A DNA stretch of 64,000 bases from Aureispira sp. CCB-QB1 (lineage in GTDB: Bacteria; Bacteroidota; Bacteroidia; Chitinophagales; Saprospiraceae). Below are positions 35,220-46,400 of this stretch, piece by piece; within the stretch, counting starts at the first letter, position 1; each line of letters starts with the position of its first letter. Made by a program: the position numbers and the translations under genes. The notes beneath the pieces are model-generated. The model ran no database searches and was not told the origin of the DNA. It saw only the letters and a program-made list of their open reading frames with translations. Location: contig NZ_JHBV01000039.1 in assembly GCF_000724545.1 (NCBI RefSeq), positions 1-64,000 on the forward strand, written 5' to 3'.

Positions 35220-35284
35220 TTACTTGCTGCTGAGATAAAAATAAAATTAATAATAGAAACGAATACTAATAATAAAGTAACCTT

Positions 35285-36538
35285 ATGGGACTTTTTGATG
35301 TAGAATTTTGGAAAAAGATAGAGCCTAGCAAAGATAAAAAATTTGCTCACGGTCTTTACGACGGTGTATTTACGCTCTTTTTTAAGCCGAATGAGGTAAA
35401 CCACACTGGTACTCATATTAAGGGTCCAATGGACCTGAAACGTTTGATGATACATGTTGTAATTGCATTACAAGCTTGTTATCTAATCGGGTCATACAAT
35501 ATTGGCCACCAACATTTTTTAGCACTAGGCGAACACACAGGTGTTTTGGATGCAGTCCATCTAAAATTAGTCATTGGTTTGATGTCTATTTTGCCTTTGT
35601 TTATTGTATCTAACTTAGTAGGTTTGGCTATTGAGTTTTACTTTGCGTCACAAAAAGGGCATCCGATAGAGGAGGGGTATTTGGTAACAGGTGCCTTGAT
35701 TCCTTTGATTATGCCACCAGATGTTCCGTTGTGGATGTTGACACTGTCTATTATTTTTGCTGTATTGTTGGCAAAAGAGGCTTTTGGAGGAACAGGAATG
35801 AACGTGGTTAATATAGCTTTGATGGCACGTGCCTTTATTTTCTTTGCTTATCCTACTGAAATTTCTGGAGATGCTCCATGGGTATCTGCAATTGATTTTA
35901 ATAATGGAGTAACAGACTATAGCTTCTTGCATACTATGTTTAATGGTTTGTTTGAGAGTTTGGGATGGAGTACTTTTATTAATGGACAACCTTTGTTAGA
36001 GTCTTTTACTGGTGCAACACCATTGGTATTGGCTAGAACAGGTGGATGGGAAGCCGTTACAGAAGTGTATTCTTCTACAGCAATGTTTGTTGGAGGAATT
36101 CCTGGTTGTGTTGGTGAAACTTCAAAATTAGCCATTATTCTAGGTATTGCTATCTTGTTGGTAACTCGTGTTGCTAGTTGGAGAATTATGTTCTCAATGG
36201 CATTGGGAGTTGCTGTAACAGGTATGTTGTTTAATGTATGGGGCTTCAATGCTTATATGGATGTACCTTGGTATAACCACTTCTTGATGGGAGGTTTGAT
36301 GTTTGCTTTGGCATTTATGGCAACCGATCCTGTTACTGCTTGTGGAACCAATACAGGAAAATGGATTTATGGATTCTTGATTGGTTTCTTCGGAATGGTT
36401 ATTCGTGTGATGAATCCTGCTTACGCAGAAGGATGGATGTTGGCAATCTTGTTGATGAACGTATTTGCGCCAACAATTGATTTCTATGTAGTAGATGCAA
36501 ATATTAATAGACGTTTAAAAAGAGCTAAAGCTGAATAA
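35285..36538 (+). CDS. nqrB: Na+-translocating NADH:quinone reductase subunit B
   Basis: A 417-residue inner-membrane subunit with many helices. It binds riboflavin and covalent FMN and forms the main sodium path together with NqrD and NqrE. The covalent FMN threonine is expected in the segment FTGATPL near residue 242, which fits the SGAT-like flavinylation motif with a Thr instead of Ser. The N-terminus is cytoplasmic with a soluble region before the first helix. It is followed two bases later by nqrC. Length and order are normal for the family. Confidence 0.95.
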   Translation: MGLFDVEFWKKIEPSKDKKFAHGLYDGVFTLFFKPNEVNHTGTHIKGPMDLKRLMIHVVIALQACYLIGSYNIGHQHFLALGEHTGVLDAVHLKLVIGLMSILPLFIVSNLVGLAIEFYFASQKGHPIEEGYLVTGALIPLIMPPDVPLWMLTLSIIFAVLLAKEAFGGTGMNVVNIALMARAFIFFAYPTEISGDAPWVSAIDFNNGVTDYSFLHTMFNGLFESLGWSTFINGQPLLESFTGATPLVLARTGGWEAVTEVYSSTAMFVGGIPGCVGETSKLAIILGIAILLVTRVASWRIMFSMALGVAVTGMLFNVWGFNAYMDVPWYNHFLMGGLMFALAFMATDPVTACGTNTGKWIYGFLIGFFGMVIRVMNPAYAEGWMLAILLMNVFAPTIDFYVVDANINRRLKRAKAE

Positions 36539-36540
36539 AA

Positions 36541-37293
36541 ATGGGAGAGAAAAAAGAAATGAATGTTTACGCGTATGTATTTATGATTACATCCGTAACC
36601 GCTTTAATCTTATCGCTTTTGTATACTAGTCTCAATCCAATTTTTGAAGCTAATAAAGCGGAAGCTAAAAAAGTAGCTATTTTGAGTTGTTTACCCGACT
36701 CTATGGATTTAGACAAACCAGAAGTTGTACAGGATGCTTACGGAAAAGTAAAAATGTATGCTGTAACAGAAAGTGGTAAAGTTTATACCAACGATGATTT
36801 AGAAAAAATCAATGACTTGGCTACCAATGGAGCCAAAAAATACGGTGCATTAGCAGAGCTAGACTTGGCTAATGAGGAAAAAAGAAAGGAAGAAAACCGT
36901 TTGTATCCAGTCTATGAGTACGATGGTGCAGAAGGAAAAACTTACGTTGTTGCTATTCGTGGAAATGGTCTTTGGGACAAAATCTGGGGATACATTGCCC
37001 TTAAATCTGATTTGAATACAATTGCTGGTGTTTACTTTGACCACAAAAATGAAACACCAGGTTTGGGTGCCGAAATTAAGGATAGCGATAAGTTCAAGGC
37101 TCAATTTATTGGGAAGAAAGTTTTTGAAGGAGAGAATGTAGCGTTGACGGTACTAAAGCGTCCTAAAAAAGGAGAGCATTATGTAACAGGTATTTCTGGT
37201 GCCACAATTACTAGTGATGGGGTTACTGAAATGTTCCGAAAAGGAATGAGTAAGTACGAAACGCACTTTGAGCAGTTGAAAAATAAAAAATAA
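36541..37293 (+). CDS. nqrC: Na+-translocating NADH:quinone reductase subunit C
   Basis: A 250-residue subunit with one N-terminal membrane helix (about residues 10-30) and a periplasmic FMN-binding domain. The flavinylation motif SGATITS lies near residue 220, and its threonine should carry covalent FMN attached by ApbE. No apbE gene is visible in this window. It lies two bases after nqrB and 55 bases before nqrD, in order with the rest of the operon. Confidence 0.95.
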   Translation: MGEKKEMNVYAYVFMITSVTALILSLLYTSLNPIFEANKAEAKKVAILSCLPDSMDLDKPEVVQDAYGKVKMYAVTESGKVYTNDDLEKINDLATNGAKKYGALAELDLANEEKRKEENRLYPVYEYDGAEGKTYVVAIRGNGLWDKIWGYIALKSDLNTIAGVYFDHKNETPGLGAEIKDSDKFKAQFIGKKVFEGENVALTVLKRPKKGEHYVTGISGATITSDGVTEMFRKGMSKYETHFEQLKNKK

Positions 37294-37348
37294 ATTGCGA
37301 TTCGCAATCGAATAAAAAAAATTATAAACTATAAATAATTATAGCGCA

Positions 37349-38002
37349 ATGGCTGATACTATAGTTGATTCAAAAAAACAAGGAGGATTACTTGGAAAGC
37401 AAGAAATGAAGCTTCTTAAAGATCCATTACACAGTAATAATCCAATTACCATCCAAGTTTTGGGAATTTGTTCTGCTTTGGCTGTAACAGGTTCTGTTTA
37501 CAAATCTTTGGTTATGGCAGTAGCACTAATTTTTGTATGTGCTGCTTCTAGTTTAATTATTTCTTTGTTGAGAAATTCTATTCCTAGTTCTATTCGTATG
37601 ATTGTACAATTACTTGTTATTGCAGGTTTGGTACAAATTGTAGAAATTGTATTAGGAGCATTTGCTTATACTGCGTACGTAGAACTTTCTGTATTTATTG
37701 GTCTTATTATCACCAACTGTATTGTAATGGGGCGTTTGGAAGCCTTTGCTATGGGAAACAACCCTTGGCAATCATTCTTAGATGGTGTTGGTAATGGACT
37801 AGGCTATGGTTGGATTTTGGTAGCTATGGCAGTAGTACGTGAGTTGTTTGGTAAAGGTACATTCATGGGATGGGAAATTCTATCACCAGATTGGTACGTT
37901 GCCAATAACTTGATGGTTTTACCTGCTTCTTCTTTATTTGTAATTGGTGTCTTTATCTGGATACAACGTGCATTAGATCCTGAATTAGTAGATAAATCTT
38001 AA
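37349..38002 (+). CDS. nqrD: Na+-translocating NADH:quinone reductase subunit D
   Basis: A 217-residue membrane subunit with about six helices. It shows the conserved NCIVMGRLEAFAMGNNPW segment, which carries the cysteine that helps hold the membrane-embedded Fe site shared with NqrE. It belongs to the NqrDE/RnfAE family. Normal length and position, 59 bases before nqrE. Confidence 0.95.
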   Translation: MADTIVDSKKQGGLLGKQEMKLLKDPLHSNNPITIQVLGICSALAVTGSVYKSLVMAVALIFVCAASSLIISLLRNSIPSSIRMIVQLLVIAGLVQIVEIVLGAFAYTAYVELSVFIGLIITNCIVMGRLEAFAMGNNPWQSFLDGVGNGLGYGWILVAMAVVRELFGKGTFMGWEILSPDWYVANNLMVLPASSLFVIGVFIWIQRALDPELVDKS

Positions 38003-38061
38003 TTCATACCAATCAACTTAACATCTTGTAAAAATAATATTACTATAAATCTAACGATAAA

Positions 38062-38670
38062 ATGGGCGAGACATTAAATATATTTATCAAAGCGGCCTTT
38101 ATTGATAACATGATTTTGGCATATTTCTTAGGAATGTGTTCTTATCTGGCAGTATCCAAAACAGTTAAAACAGCTGTAGGTCTAGGATTAGCAGTTATCT
38201 TTGTATTGGGAATTACAATGCCTATCAACTGGGCAATCAATACCTATCTTTTGTCTGATGGTGCAATCATTGAAGGAATCAACCTGACTTTTTTGCGCTT
38301 AATTTTGTTTATTGCTGTAATTGCGTCTATGGTGCAATTGGTAGAGATGATCATTGAGAAGGTCTCTCCTGCATTATATAACTCACTAGGAATTTTCCTT
38401 CCTCTGATTACTGTAAACTGTGCCATTCTTGGAGGTTCTCTGTTTATGGTATCTAGAGAGTATGGATTTGCTGAATCAGTTTCTTTTGGTTTAGGATCTG
38501 GATTTGGTTGGTTCTTGGCGATTGTTGCAATTGCTTCTATTCGTGAAAAATTGCGTACTGCTGATGTTCCTCCTGCATTGAGAGGACTGGGTATTGCATT
38601 TATCATTACAGGACTAATGGGAATTGCCTTTATGAGCTTGGCTGGATTAAACCCTGGCGATTTTAATTAA
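38062..38670 (+). CDS. nqrE: Na+-translocating NADH:quinone reductase subunit E
   Basis: A 202-residue membrane subunit, inverted-topology partner of NqrD. It has the conserved [10 protein letters not shown] segment with its cysteine in helix IV, plus an N-terminal cysteine in [12 protein letters not shown], the two that supply the Fe site. About six helices. It lies 59 bases before nqrF. Nothing unusual. Confidence 0.95.
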   Translation: MGETLNIFIKAAFIDNMILAYFLGMCSYLAVSKTVKTAVGLGLAVIFVLGITMPINWAINTYLLSDGAIIEGINLTFLRLILFIAVIASMVQLVEMIIEKVSPALYNSLGIFLPLITVNCAILGGSLFMVSREYGFAESVSFGLGSGFGWFLAIVAIASIREKLRTADVPPALRGLGIAFIITGLMGIAFMSLAGLNPGDFN

Positions 38671-38729
38671 TTATGACTTCTTCTTTATAGAGAAGACTTA
38701 AGAGCTGATTAGTAAAAAAAATCATACTT

Positions 38730-40070
38730 ATGTTATTAATATCTAATATTTACTTAATACCAATATCAATAGTTGTATTCTCTGTATTGATTTTGGTTCT
38801 ATCATCAGGATTGTTAGCCGCAAGAAAACGACTGTTGCCACAAGGTGATGTAACGTTGTCCATTAATGGAGATAAAGAAATTGAGGTTAAGCCTGGTGCT
38901 ACTTTGTTGGGCGCATTGTCAACAGATAATATCTTCTTGCCATCTGCTTGTGGTGGTGGTGGAACTTGTGCCATGTGTAAATGTCAAGTAATCTCTGGTG
39001 GTGGAGAGCCTTTAGCAACAGAAATGAATCACTTGACACGTAAAGAAGCTGCTGAACATTGGCGTTTGGCTTGTCAGGTAAAAGTTCGTTCTGACATGGA
39101 GGTGGAAGTTCCTGCCGAAATCTTTGGTATCAAAAAATGGGAATGTGAAGTTATTTCAAACTACAACGTGGCTACATTTATCAAAGAATTCGTCGTAAGA
39201 GTTCCTGAGCCAGTATCTTTTGAAGCTGGGGGATACATCCAAATTGATGTACCAGCAATTACTGTAGATTATAAGGATATGAACATTGATTCGCATCCAA
39301 GAATGGGGAAAGCCAAAGATGAGTTTGAAGCAGAATGGAATGCTTTGGATATGCGTCAATTTACAATGGTTAATGAGGAGCCTATCTTCCGTGCTTACTC
39401 AATGGCCAACCACCCTAAAGAGGCAGAAGAGCAACAAATTATTATGTTGAACATTCGTGTAGCACCACCACCACCAATTTTCCATGTGGTAGATGGTAAG
39501 CGTCAATTCAAAGAATACATGGATGTAAATCCTGGAATTTGTTCTTCTTATGTATTTGGTTGCAAACCTGGAGATAAAGTTACTATTTCTGGTCCTTATG
39601 GTGAATTCCATATCAAGCCAACCAAAAAAGAAATGGTTTATATTGGAGGTGGTGCAGGTATGGCTCCATTGCGTTCGCACTTATTCCACCTATTCCATAC
39701 CTTAAAAACAAGAGATCGTAAAGTTTGTTATTGGTATGGAGGTCGTGCTCCTCGTGAGTTGTTCTACATTGATGACTTTAGACAAATTGAAGCAGAATTC
39801 GATAACTTCTCTTTCTTCATTACTATTGATAGAGACCCACAAGATCCTAACTGGGTAGAGAAAAAAGATATCCATGATGAAAATGGAAACTGTTTCTTTG
39901 GTTTTGTAATGCCTGAGTTGAAGAGACATTATTTAGATCAACACCCTGAGCCAGAAGAAATCGAATACTACTTCTGTGGTCCTCCAATGATGGCTCAATC
40001 TATCTTTACAGCCCTAGACCAATTGGGCGTTCCTAAAGAAAACATTGCATTTGATGACTTTGGTGAGTAA
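38730..40070 (+). CDS. nqrF: Na+-translocating NADH:quinone reductase subunit F
   Basis: A 446-residue NADH-oxidising subunit with one N-terminal membrane helix (about residues 8-30) facing a cytoplasmic domain. The ferredoxin part binds a 2Fe-2S cluster through C74, C80, C83 and C115. The flavin reductase part has RAYSMAN for FAD, and GGAGMAPLRSHLFH and FCGPPMMAQSI for NADH. This is the electron entry point of the complex. It ends the operon, followed by a strong terminator. Confidence 0.96.
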   Translation: MLLISNIYLIPISIVVFSVLILVLSSGLLAARKRLLPQGDVTLSINGDKEIEVKPGATLLGALSTDNIFLPSACGGGGTCAMCKCQVISGGGEPLATEMNHLTRKEAAEHWRLACQVKVRSDMEVEVPAEIFGIKKWECEVISNYNVATFIKEFVVRVPEPVSFEAGGYIQIDVPAITVDYKDMNIDSHPRMGKAKDEFEAEWNALDMRQFTMVNEEPIFRAYSMANHPKEAEEQQIIMLNIRVAPPPPIFHVVDGKRQFKEYMDVNPGICSSYVFGCKPGDKVTISGPYGEFHIKPTKKEMVYIGGGAGMAPLRSHLFHLFHTLKTRDRKVCYWYGGRAPRELFYIDDFRQIEAEFDNFSFFITIDRDPQDPNWVEKKDIHDENGNCFFGFVMPELKRHYLDQHPEPEEIEYYFCGPPMMAQSIFTALDQLGVPKENIAFDDFGE

Positions 40071-40437
40071 TCCTTGCTAGAATTATCATAGTTCAAATAT
40101 AGGCACCTTTCACATCTTGTGGAAGGTGCTTTTTATTTTTTAGATATTAGAATTGGGAGAAGTAATAAAACTGATTTTATAGGTTTAATGTATTGTTTTT
40201 GTGTAGTACAATGTTTTGGCTACCAATTTCTTATACTTATTGAAAAAGATTGAATTGCTGAAAAAGACATTATTTTTGACTTTTATGATAGTGGTAGAGG
40301 TTTTACTTTTGTTGGTTTATAGAGTATTGGTAGCACACTAGGTTAGTTTGTGCTCTATTAATAATTTGATAAACAACCTATTAATTACAATTTATAAGGT
40401 GTATTAACAACAAGATAATAAATTCAAAATACCACAA
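40071..40437. other. Intergenic region with terminator
   Basis: The terminator of the nqr operon lies at 40103-40141. The remaining 290 AT-rich bases hold no feature I can recognise; they must contain the promoter for the giant surface protein gene. Confidence 0.55.
40103..40141 (+). terminator. Rho-independent terminator of the nqr operon
   Basis: GCACCTTTCAC (40103-40113) pairs with GTGGAAGGTGC (40119-40129) with one G-U pair and a five-base loop, followed by a T-rich tract. Confidence 0.88.
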
Positions 40438-43400
40438 ATGAACTCAAAGATTTACTTTATATGTTTAATTTTATTATTCAGCTTAATAAAGGATGGGACG
40501 GCTCAAAAAACAATAGAGGAGTCTCCAATAATGTTAAAAAATTACCCAGATAAAATTGATTTTATTTCTAATCAAGGACAATGGGAGGAAGCTATTCTTT
40601 ATCAAGCAGAGATTGCTAAAACACAAGTTCGATTTTTAAAGGATAAAATCAGCTTTGGGGCATTAACAGAGTGCAATATCCCTGAGCGGTCTAACTTAGA
40701 TAGCATTGAAAAAGCGAGTAAAACAAAAGAGGAGGCTTTATTAAAAATAAAAGAAGTAGAAGAAGCTTATGCTCAAGAAAAAGGTAGTATTAAAGGCTTT
40801 GTTTGGAATATGCATTTTGACGGTGCTAATAGTAAGAGTCAAATATTGGGAAAAGAGGAAAAAGAAGCTCAATACAATTATTATTTAGGGAGTTTAAAAG
40901 CAGAACGCATTGGTGCAATGGGGGAAGTTTGGTATAAAGATATTTATCCAAATACAGATGTACGCTTTTATAGTGCAAGGGAAGGACTAGAGTATGATAT
41001 TATTTTGTACCCCAAAGCTAAATCAGAAAATGTTAGAATAGAACTAGAAGGAATCGAAAAAATTCGTTTGGATGAAGAAGGAAATCTAGTCTATAATACT
41101 CCTTGGGGGGAAATGGTGAAGAAGGCGCCTTACGCTTATCAAATGATTGAGGGGCAAGAAGTAGCTATAAGTACAAAATATCGATTGGATGGCAACTATA
41201 TTGGGTTTGAAATACTAGAAGATTATAATCAAAACAAACCATTAATTATAGATCCCCTAATTTTAAAGTGGAGCACGTATTTGGGAGGCGCAGGAAATGA
41301 TAATTTGCGTTCATCAGGAGTGCATAATGAGGAACTATATCTTCATGGAACAACGCTTTCTATAGCTTACCCAACTACAGCAGGGAGTTTTCAACAAATT
41401 TATGGAGGTGGCTCAACAGATGTTTTCTTTTCTAAGTTAGACAAGGATGGTAATTTGTTGGTATCTACTTTTATTGGTGGAAATGATGAAGATTATACAG
41501 GTTGGAGTATGTTTCAAAATGGAACGTGGTACGTAGAAGGTTCCGTTAAATCGACGGATTTTCCAGTTACGGCAGGTGCTTATCAAACTACTTATGGAGG
41601 AGGAAGTAGCGATGCTTTTTTCCTAGAAGTAAACTCAAATTTGCAATTAGAATATTCTACTTATTTAGGAGGTGGAAACTATGATGGACTTGCTCAAGGT
41701 ATTTATCACACAGGAAATAATATGCTTTATGTAGAAGGTAGCACAGGTGATAACACAACTTTTCCTTCCACCAAGAATGCTTTAAATAATCTATCTGGAA
41801 GTAGCAACTTTATCCTTGCCTACAATACGGCAGGTCATCAAGTAGAAGAAGTGGCAATGGTTTCTCCAGAATTTAATATAGATGATTTAGTATTTGATGG
41901 TACAAACGTTTTTGCATTAGGAAGAATTGATGCTAGTGCTGTTGGTTATACGACACAAGGAGCTTTCCAAAGAACTTATGGTGGAGGTTCACAAGACGTT
42001 TATATACTAAAATTGGACAATGTGCTAGATCCAATATTTGCAACTTATATAGGAGGAAGTGGATATGAGGAGATAAAGTCTTTTGAAATTAAAAACAATA
42101 GTTTATACCTTTTGGGAGTGTCAACTTCTAATGATTTCCCAACAACGGCAGGAGTATTTCAAACTACTTATGGTGGTGGTTATAGAGATTTATTTGCTGT
42201 TAAAATGGATTTATTAGGAAATGTACTTTATAGTACCTACATAGGAGGAGGAGATGTAGAAGACCTTAGTGTTTTTGTAGGTTATAGGGGAATAGTCGAA
42301 GGCGATGATTTTTATGTATTGGGACGGACTGAATCTGCAGACTTTCCTACAACAGCAGGAGCTTTTCAACCTAATTATAGAGCGAGCGAGGATAATTTTA
42401 TCGTAAAACTCAATTCAAGTGGACAAGCGGATTGGGCAACTTATTTTGCTGGATATGGAATAGATGGGTTATTAGATTATACCATTTTAAACAATGAACT
42501 AGTTATTTTAGGCTACAGTACTTCATTTACTTTTCCAACAACAGCAGGGGCATATCAAACAAGTCGAGGTGGTTCTTTCGATTGGACTTTCTCTAGATTA
42601 AATTTGTCAACAGGCTATCCTAACTACAGTACTTATATTGGAGGAAGCCGCAGTGAGTTTAGTGGAGATGATCACTTGTATATAGATGGAACAGATATTT
42701 ATATTGTAGGAGAGACCAGATCTAGTGACTTCCCTGTTACACCAGGAGCTGCTCAATCGAATAGTGGGGGGCGAGATGATTGGGCAATTGTAAAAATTAA
42801 TCAAAACAATACTTTTGAGTATGCAACCTATTTAGGAGGAAATGCCTCAGATGTATTGGGTGATAACGTGAGATTGGAAAATGGCAAAATACACTTGTTG
42901 GGAGGAACCAATTTTTTTAGCACGCTTAGTTCTTTTAATACTTATCCGACTACGGTTACTGCTTTTCAAAATACTCATAGGCAAACGACAGAAGGTGATT
43001 TTTATTACTCTCAACTAGATGCTTCTACAGGAACCTTGTTGTACAGTACATTGATAGGAGGAAGTGGTGACGACTCTTATTTAGATGGGCTTGAAATGGT
43101 TGTTTCTGGAGAAGATATTTATATAGTCGGAGGAACCAAATCGGTAGATTTTCCTGTCACGCAAGGTGCCATACAGACAATTTACGGAGGAGGTAAAGAT
43201 ATTTTTGCTTTAAAATTATCTCCTTGTGTAGACAGTATCCAGCCAGACACCATATTGCCATTATCACAGACTGTATGTCGAGAAGCGACCGTAGAGCCTT
43301 TGATTGGAGGTAATACAATGACTGCGTTCCCAACTGTATTAAGAAATAATGTTCTTGATAATCATACTCCAGGTTCTCCATCCTTTCCATATCAATGGCA

Positions 43401-46400
43401 AGATAGTATAGCAGGAGGAAATTGGACGATTATTACAGGAGCTACAGGCAAAGATTATTTGCCACCAGAGTTGACAATAACTACTTATTATAGAAGAGTT
43501 GTGTTGAATACCTGTGGGGATGTTATAGGTTATTCTAATGAATCTGTTATCAATGTAACGAGTGATCAAGCTCCTGTCGTAGATGGGGGTGATAATTTAT
43601 TGGTGTGCACAGGTGGAAGTATCCAAATAGGTGCTCCAACAACAGGAGGAACTCCAGGGTACACATATGCATGGACTCCAACACTTGGGCTAGATGATCC
43701 GACTATTGAACAACCAACCGCTACCGTTACAAGTTCTACGGTATATACGGTACAAGTAACGGATGCCAATGGTTGCATACACAAAGATCAAGCCCTTGTA
43801 AATGTAATGACGGCTTCTGCTGGACCAGATGTATTTGCTTGTCAAGGATCAGGTGTCAGAATCGGAAGTCCTGCGCCAGCAGGAGCAACAATACTGACTT
43901 ATGCATGGTCTCCCACAACAGGTTTGAGCGATCCTTCTATTGCGCAACCAATAGCCAACCCCGTCAGCACAACAACGTATACCGTAACAGTTACAGGACC
44001 GAATGGCTGTCCTTTGGTCGATGACGTTGAGGTAACTCCAGTAAGCTTGCCTACGGCAGGAAGCAATGAAACGACTTGTTTGGGAACAAGTGTCACCTTA
44101 GGGCAACCAAGCTTGGCAGGGTATAGTTATGAATGGACGCCAAATTTGTACCTGAGCAACTCTTCTATCGCACAACCAACTTTTACAGCAACGAGTATTC
44201 CCAATCCAAACCCATTAACTTATAGTTTAACAGCGATTCACAATGCTTCGGGTTGTGTAGCGACATCATCTATAGAAGTGACGGCAAGTGGTGCCAATGC
44301 TGGCATTGATGGTTGTGGACCTAGAACAATCGGCACGCCAGACGAGTCGGGAGGAACGGCTACTTATTCATGGTCTGTGGTCTCAGGAGATGCAGCAAGT
44401 TTGACAACGCCTACTGTTCCAGAGCCTATTGTTAACCCTACGGTTAATACTATTTATGAACTGAGTGTTGCTCGAAATGGAATAGTTTGTACGGATCAAG
44501 TATTGGTAACAGCCAATTGTGGTTGTCCTGCCTTTAGTTTAACAGCAGATTCAGATGTAAATTGTGCCATTGGAGATTCGTTGGCAAATACTACTTTGAG
44601 TGCTACTTTTACAGACACTGCCAATTATTTATTTAGTTGGTCGCCTGCTACAGATTTAAGTAGCACAAATATGCCAAACACTTCCATTGTAGGTACTTTT
44701 ACTAATAATCGTATTTATACTTTGACAATTACTAATAAATTAGATCCAGCTATAACTTGCTCTCAAAGCATCCAAGTTTTTGGAAGTAATACCAGCTTAC
44801 CAGAAGTACAAATAAACGATACGATAGCTTGTATAGGCGTTGGTGTGCAGATTGGGACGAGTCCTGTTGCAGGACGTTCGTATCAATGGTTTCCTTCTAC
44901 CGACCTAAATGACCCTAGTATTGCCGACCCTATCGCAACATTAGACCATTCAAGATTATATGTTCTAGAAGTTACAGATAATGCCACAGGTTGTTCGGGA
45001 CGAGATACGATGATTGTCGTTGTGCGTGCTGTTGGCGCAAATGCAGGAGAAGATGCAGAGTTTTGTGATGGAGCAGTTATAACATTGGGAACATCGGCAC
45101 TACCGAACCGAACCTATGCTTGGGAACCAGCTAACGCATTGGGAGCCCCTAATGAGGCACAACCTACAGATACTATCTTTATTACCACAGATTATTACCT
45201 TACAGTAACAGATACCCTAAGTGGTTGTATAGAACGTGATACTATTACCTTTACAGAGAGAACGGCACCTGTTGCTGATGCAGGAGTTGATTCCGTAAGT
45301 ATTTGTCGAGGAGGAGGAGTAAGAATTGGAACGCCAGCTGTTGCAGGTGTGACATACACGTGGCTGCCAACAACAGGTTTAAGTAATCCTAATATTGCCC
45401 AACCAATTGCTAGCCCAACCAATACAACAACTTACCAATTAATTGCAAGCATAGAAGGCATTGGTTGTTATTCTGTTGATGAAATAAAAGTCAAAATATC
45501 CTCTAATAATGCACCACCAATTGGCGCAGGAAATGACCAAAATATTTGTTTGGGAGGTTCGGCAACACTAGGTATTGTAGGTAGCCCTAACTTGGTTTAT
45601 GCTTGGTCACCAGCTACAGGACTAAATGATTCTACTTTAGCTCAGCCAACAGCAACGCCAACTGATACAACGGTTTATAGCTTGATGGTTACAGATACCA
45701 TAACAGGATGTACCAATGAGGACGATGTAGTTTTGTTTGTAGGAGACTTGCCAACAGTAGATGCAGGGAGTAACAAAACGATTTGTGCTAATTCTTCGTT
45801 TGCAGGAATAGGACCATATTCATCGAAGCCTGGGTATACTTATAGCTGGAGCCCAACGACTGGATTAGATGACCCGAATACCAATAGGGCTTATATAGAA
45901 GGATTGAGTCCTAATAGTAATATATTGTATACCTTACTAGTGACAGACGCTGCGGGGTGTATGGCAAGTGATACTGTTCGAGTGATTGTACGGTCTAACC
46001 CTATTGCAGACGCAGGACCAGATGTTACGGCTTGCTCTTCGGCTCAAATTGGGACAGCCGCTATTAGTGGCTATTCATACAGTTGGATCCCTTCTACTGG
46101 CTTAAGTTCTAGTTCTGTTGCACAGCCAACGGCTACCATTCAATCAGAAATGACGTATATAGTAAGAGTTTATGACTCTAATTTTTGTTCTGTAGACGAT
46201 ACTGTTGTTGTAAGACCAACTACTGTCGCTAATGCTGGAAACGATGTCGTAATTTGCAATGGAGAACGTTCATTAATTGGTACTCCTGCCAAAACAGGAA
46301 CAACTTACACATGGTATCCAAGCGCAGGGTTAGACAACCCCAATATTGCACAGCCAATGGCTAGCCCTACAACAACGACAACATATGTTGTTATGGCTTC

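Noticed and set aside
35648-36249. Minus-strand frames across nqrB
   Set aside because: These are antisense shadows of a highly conserved membrane protein gene.
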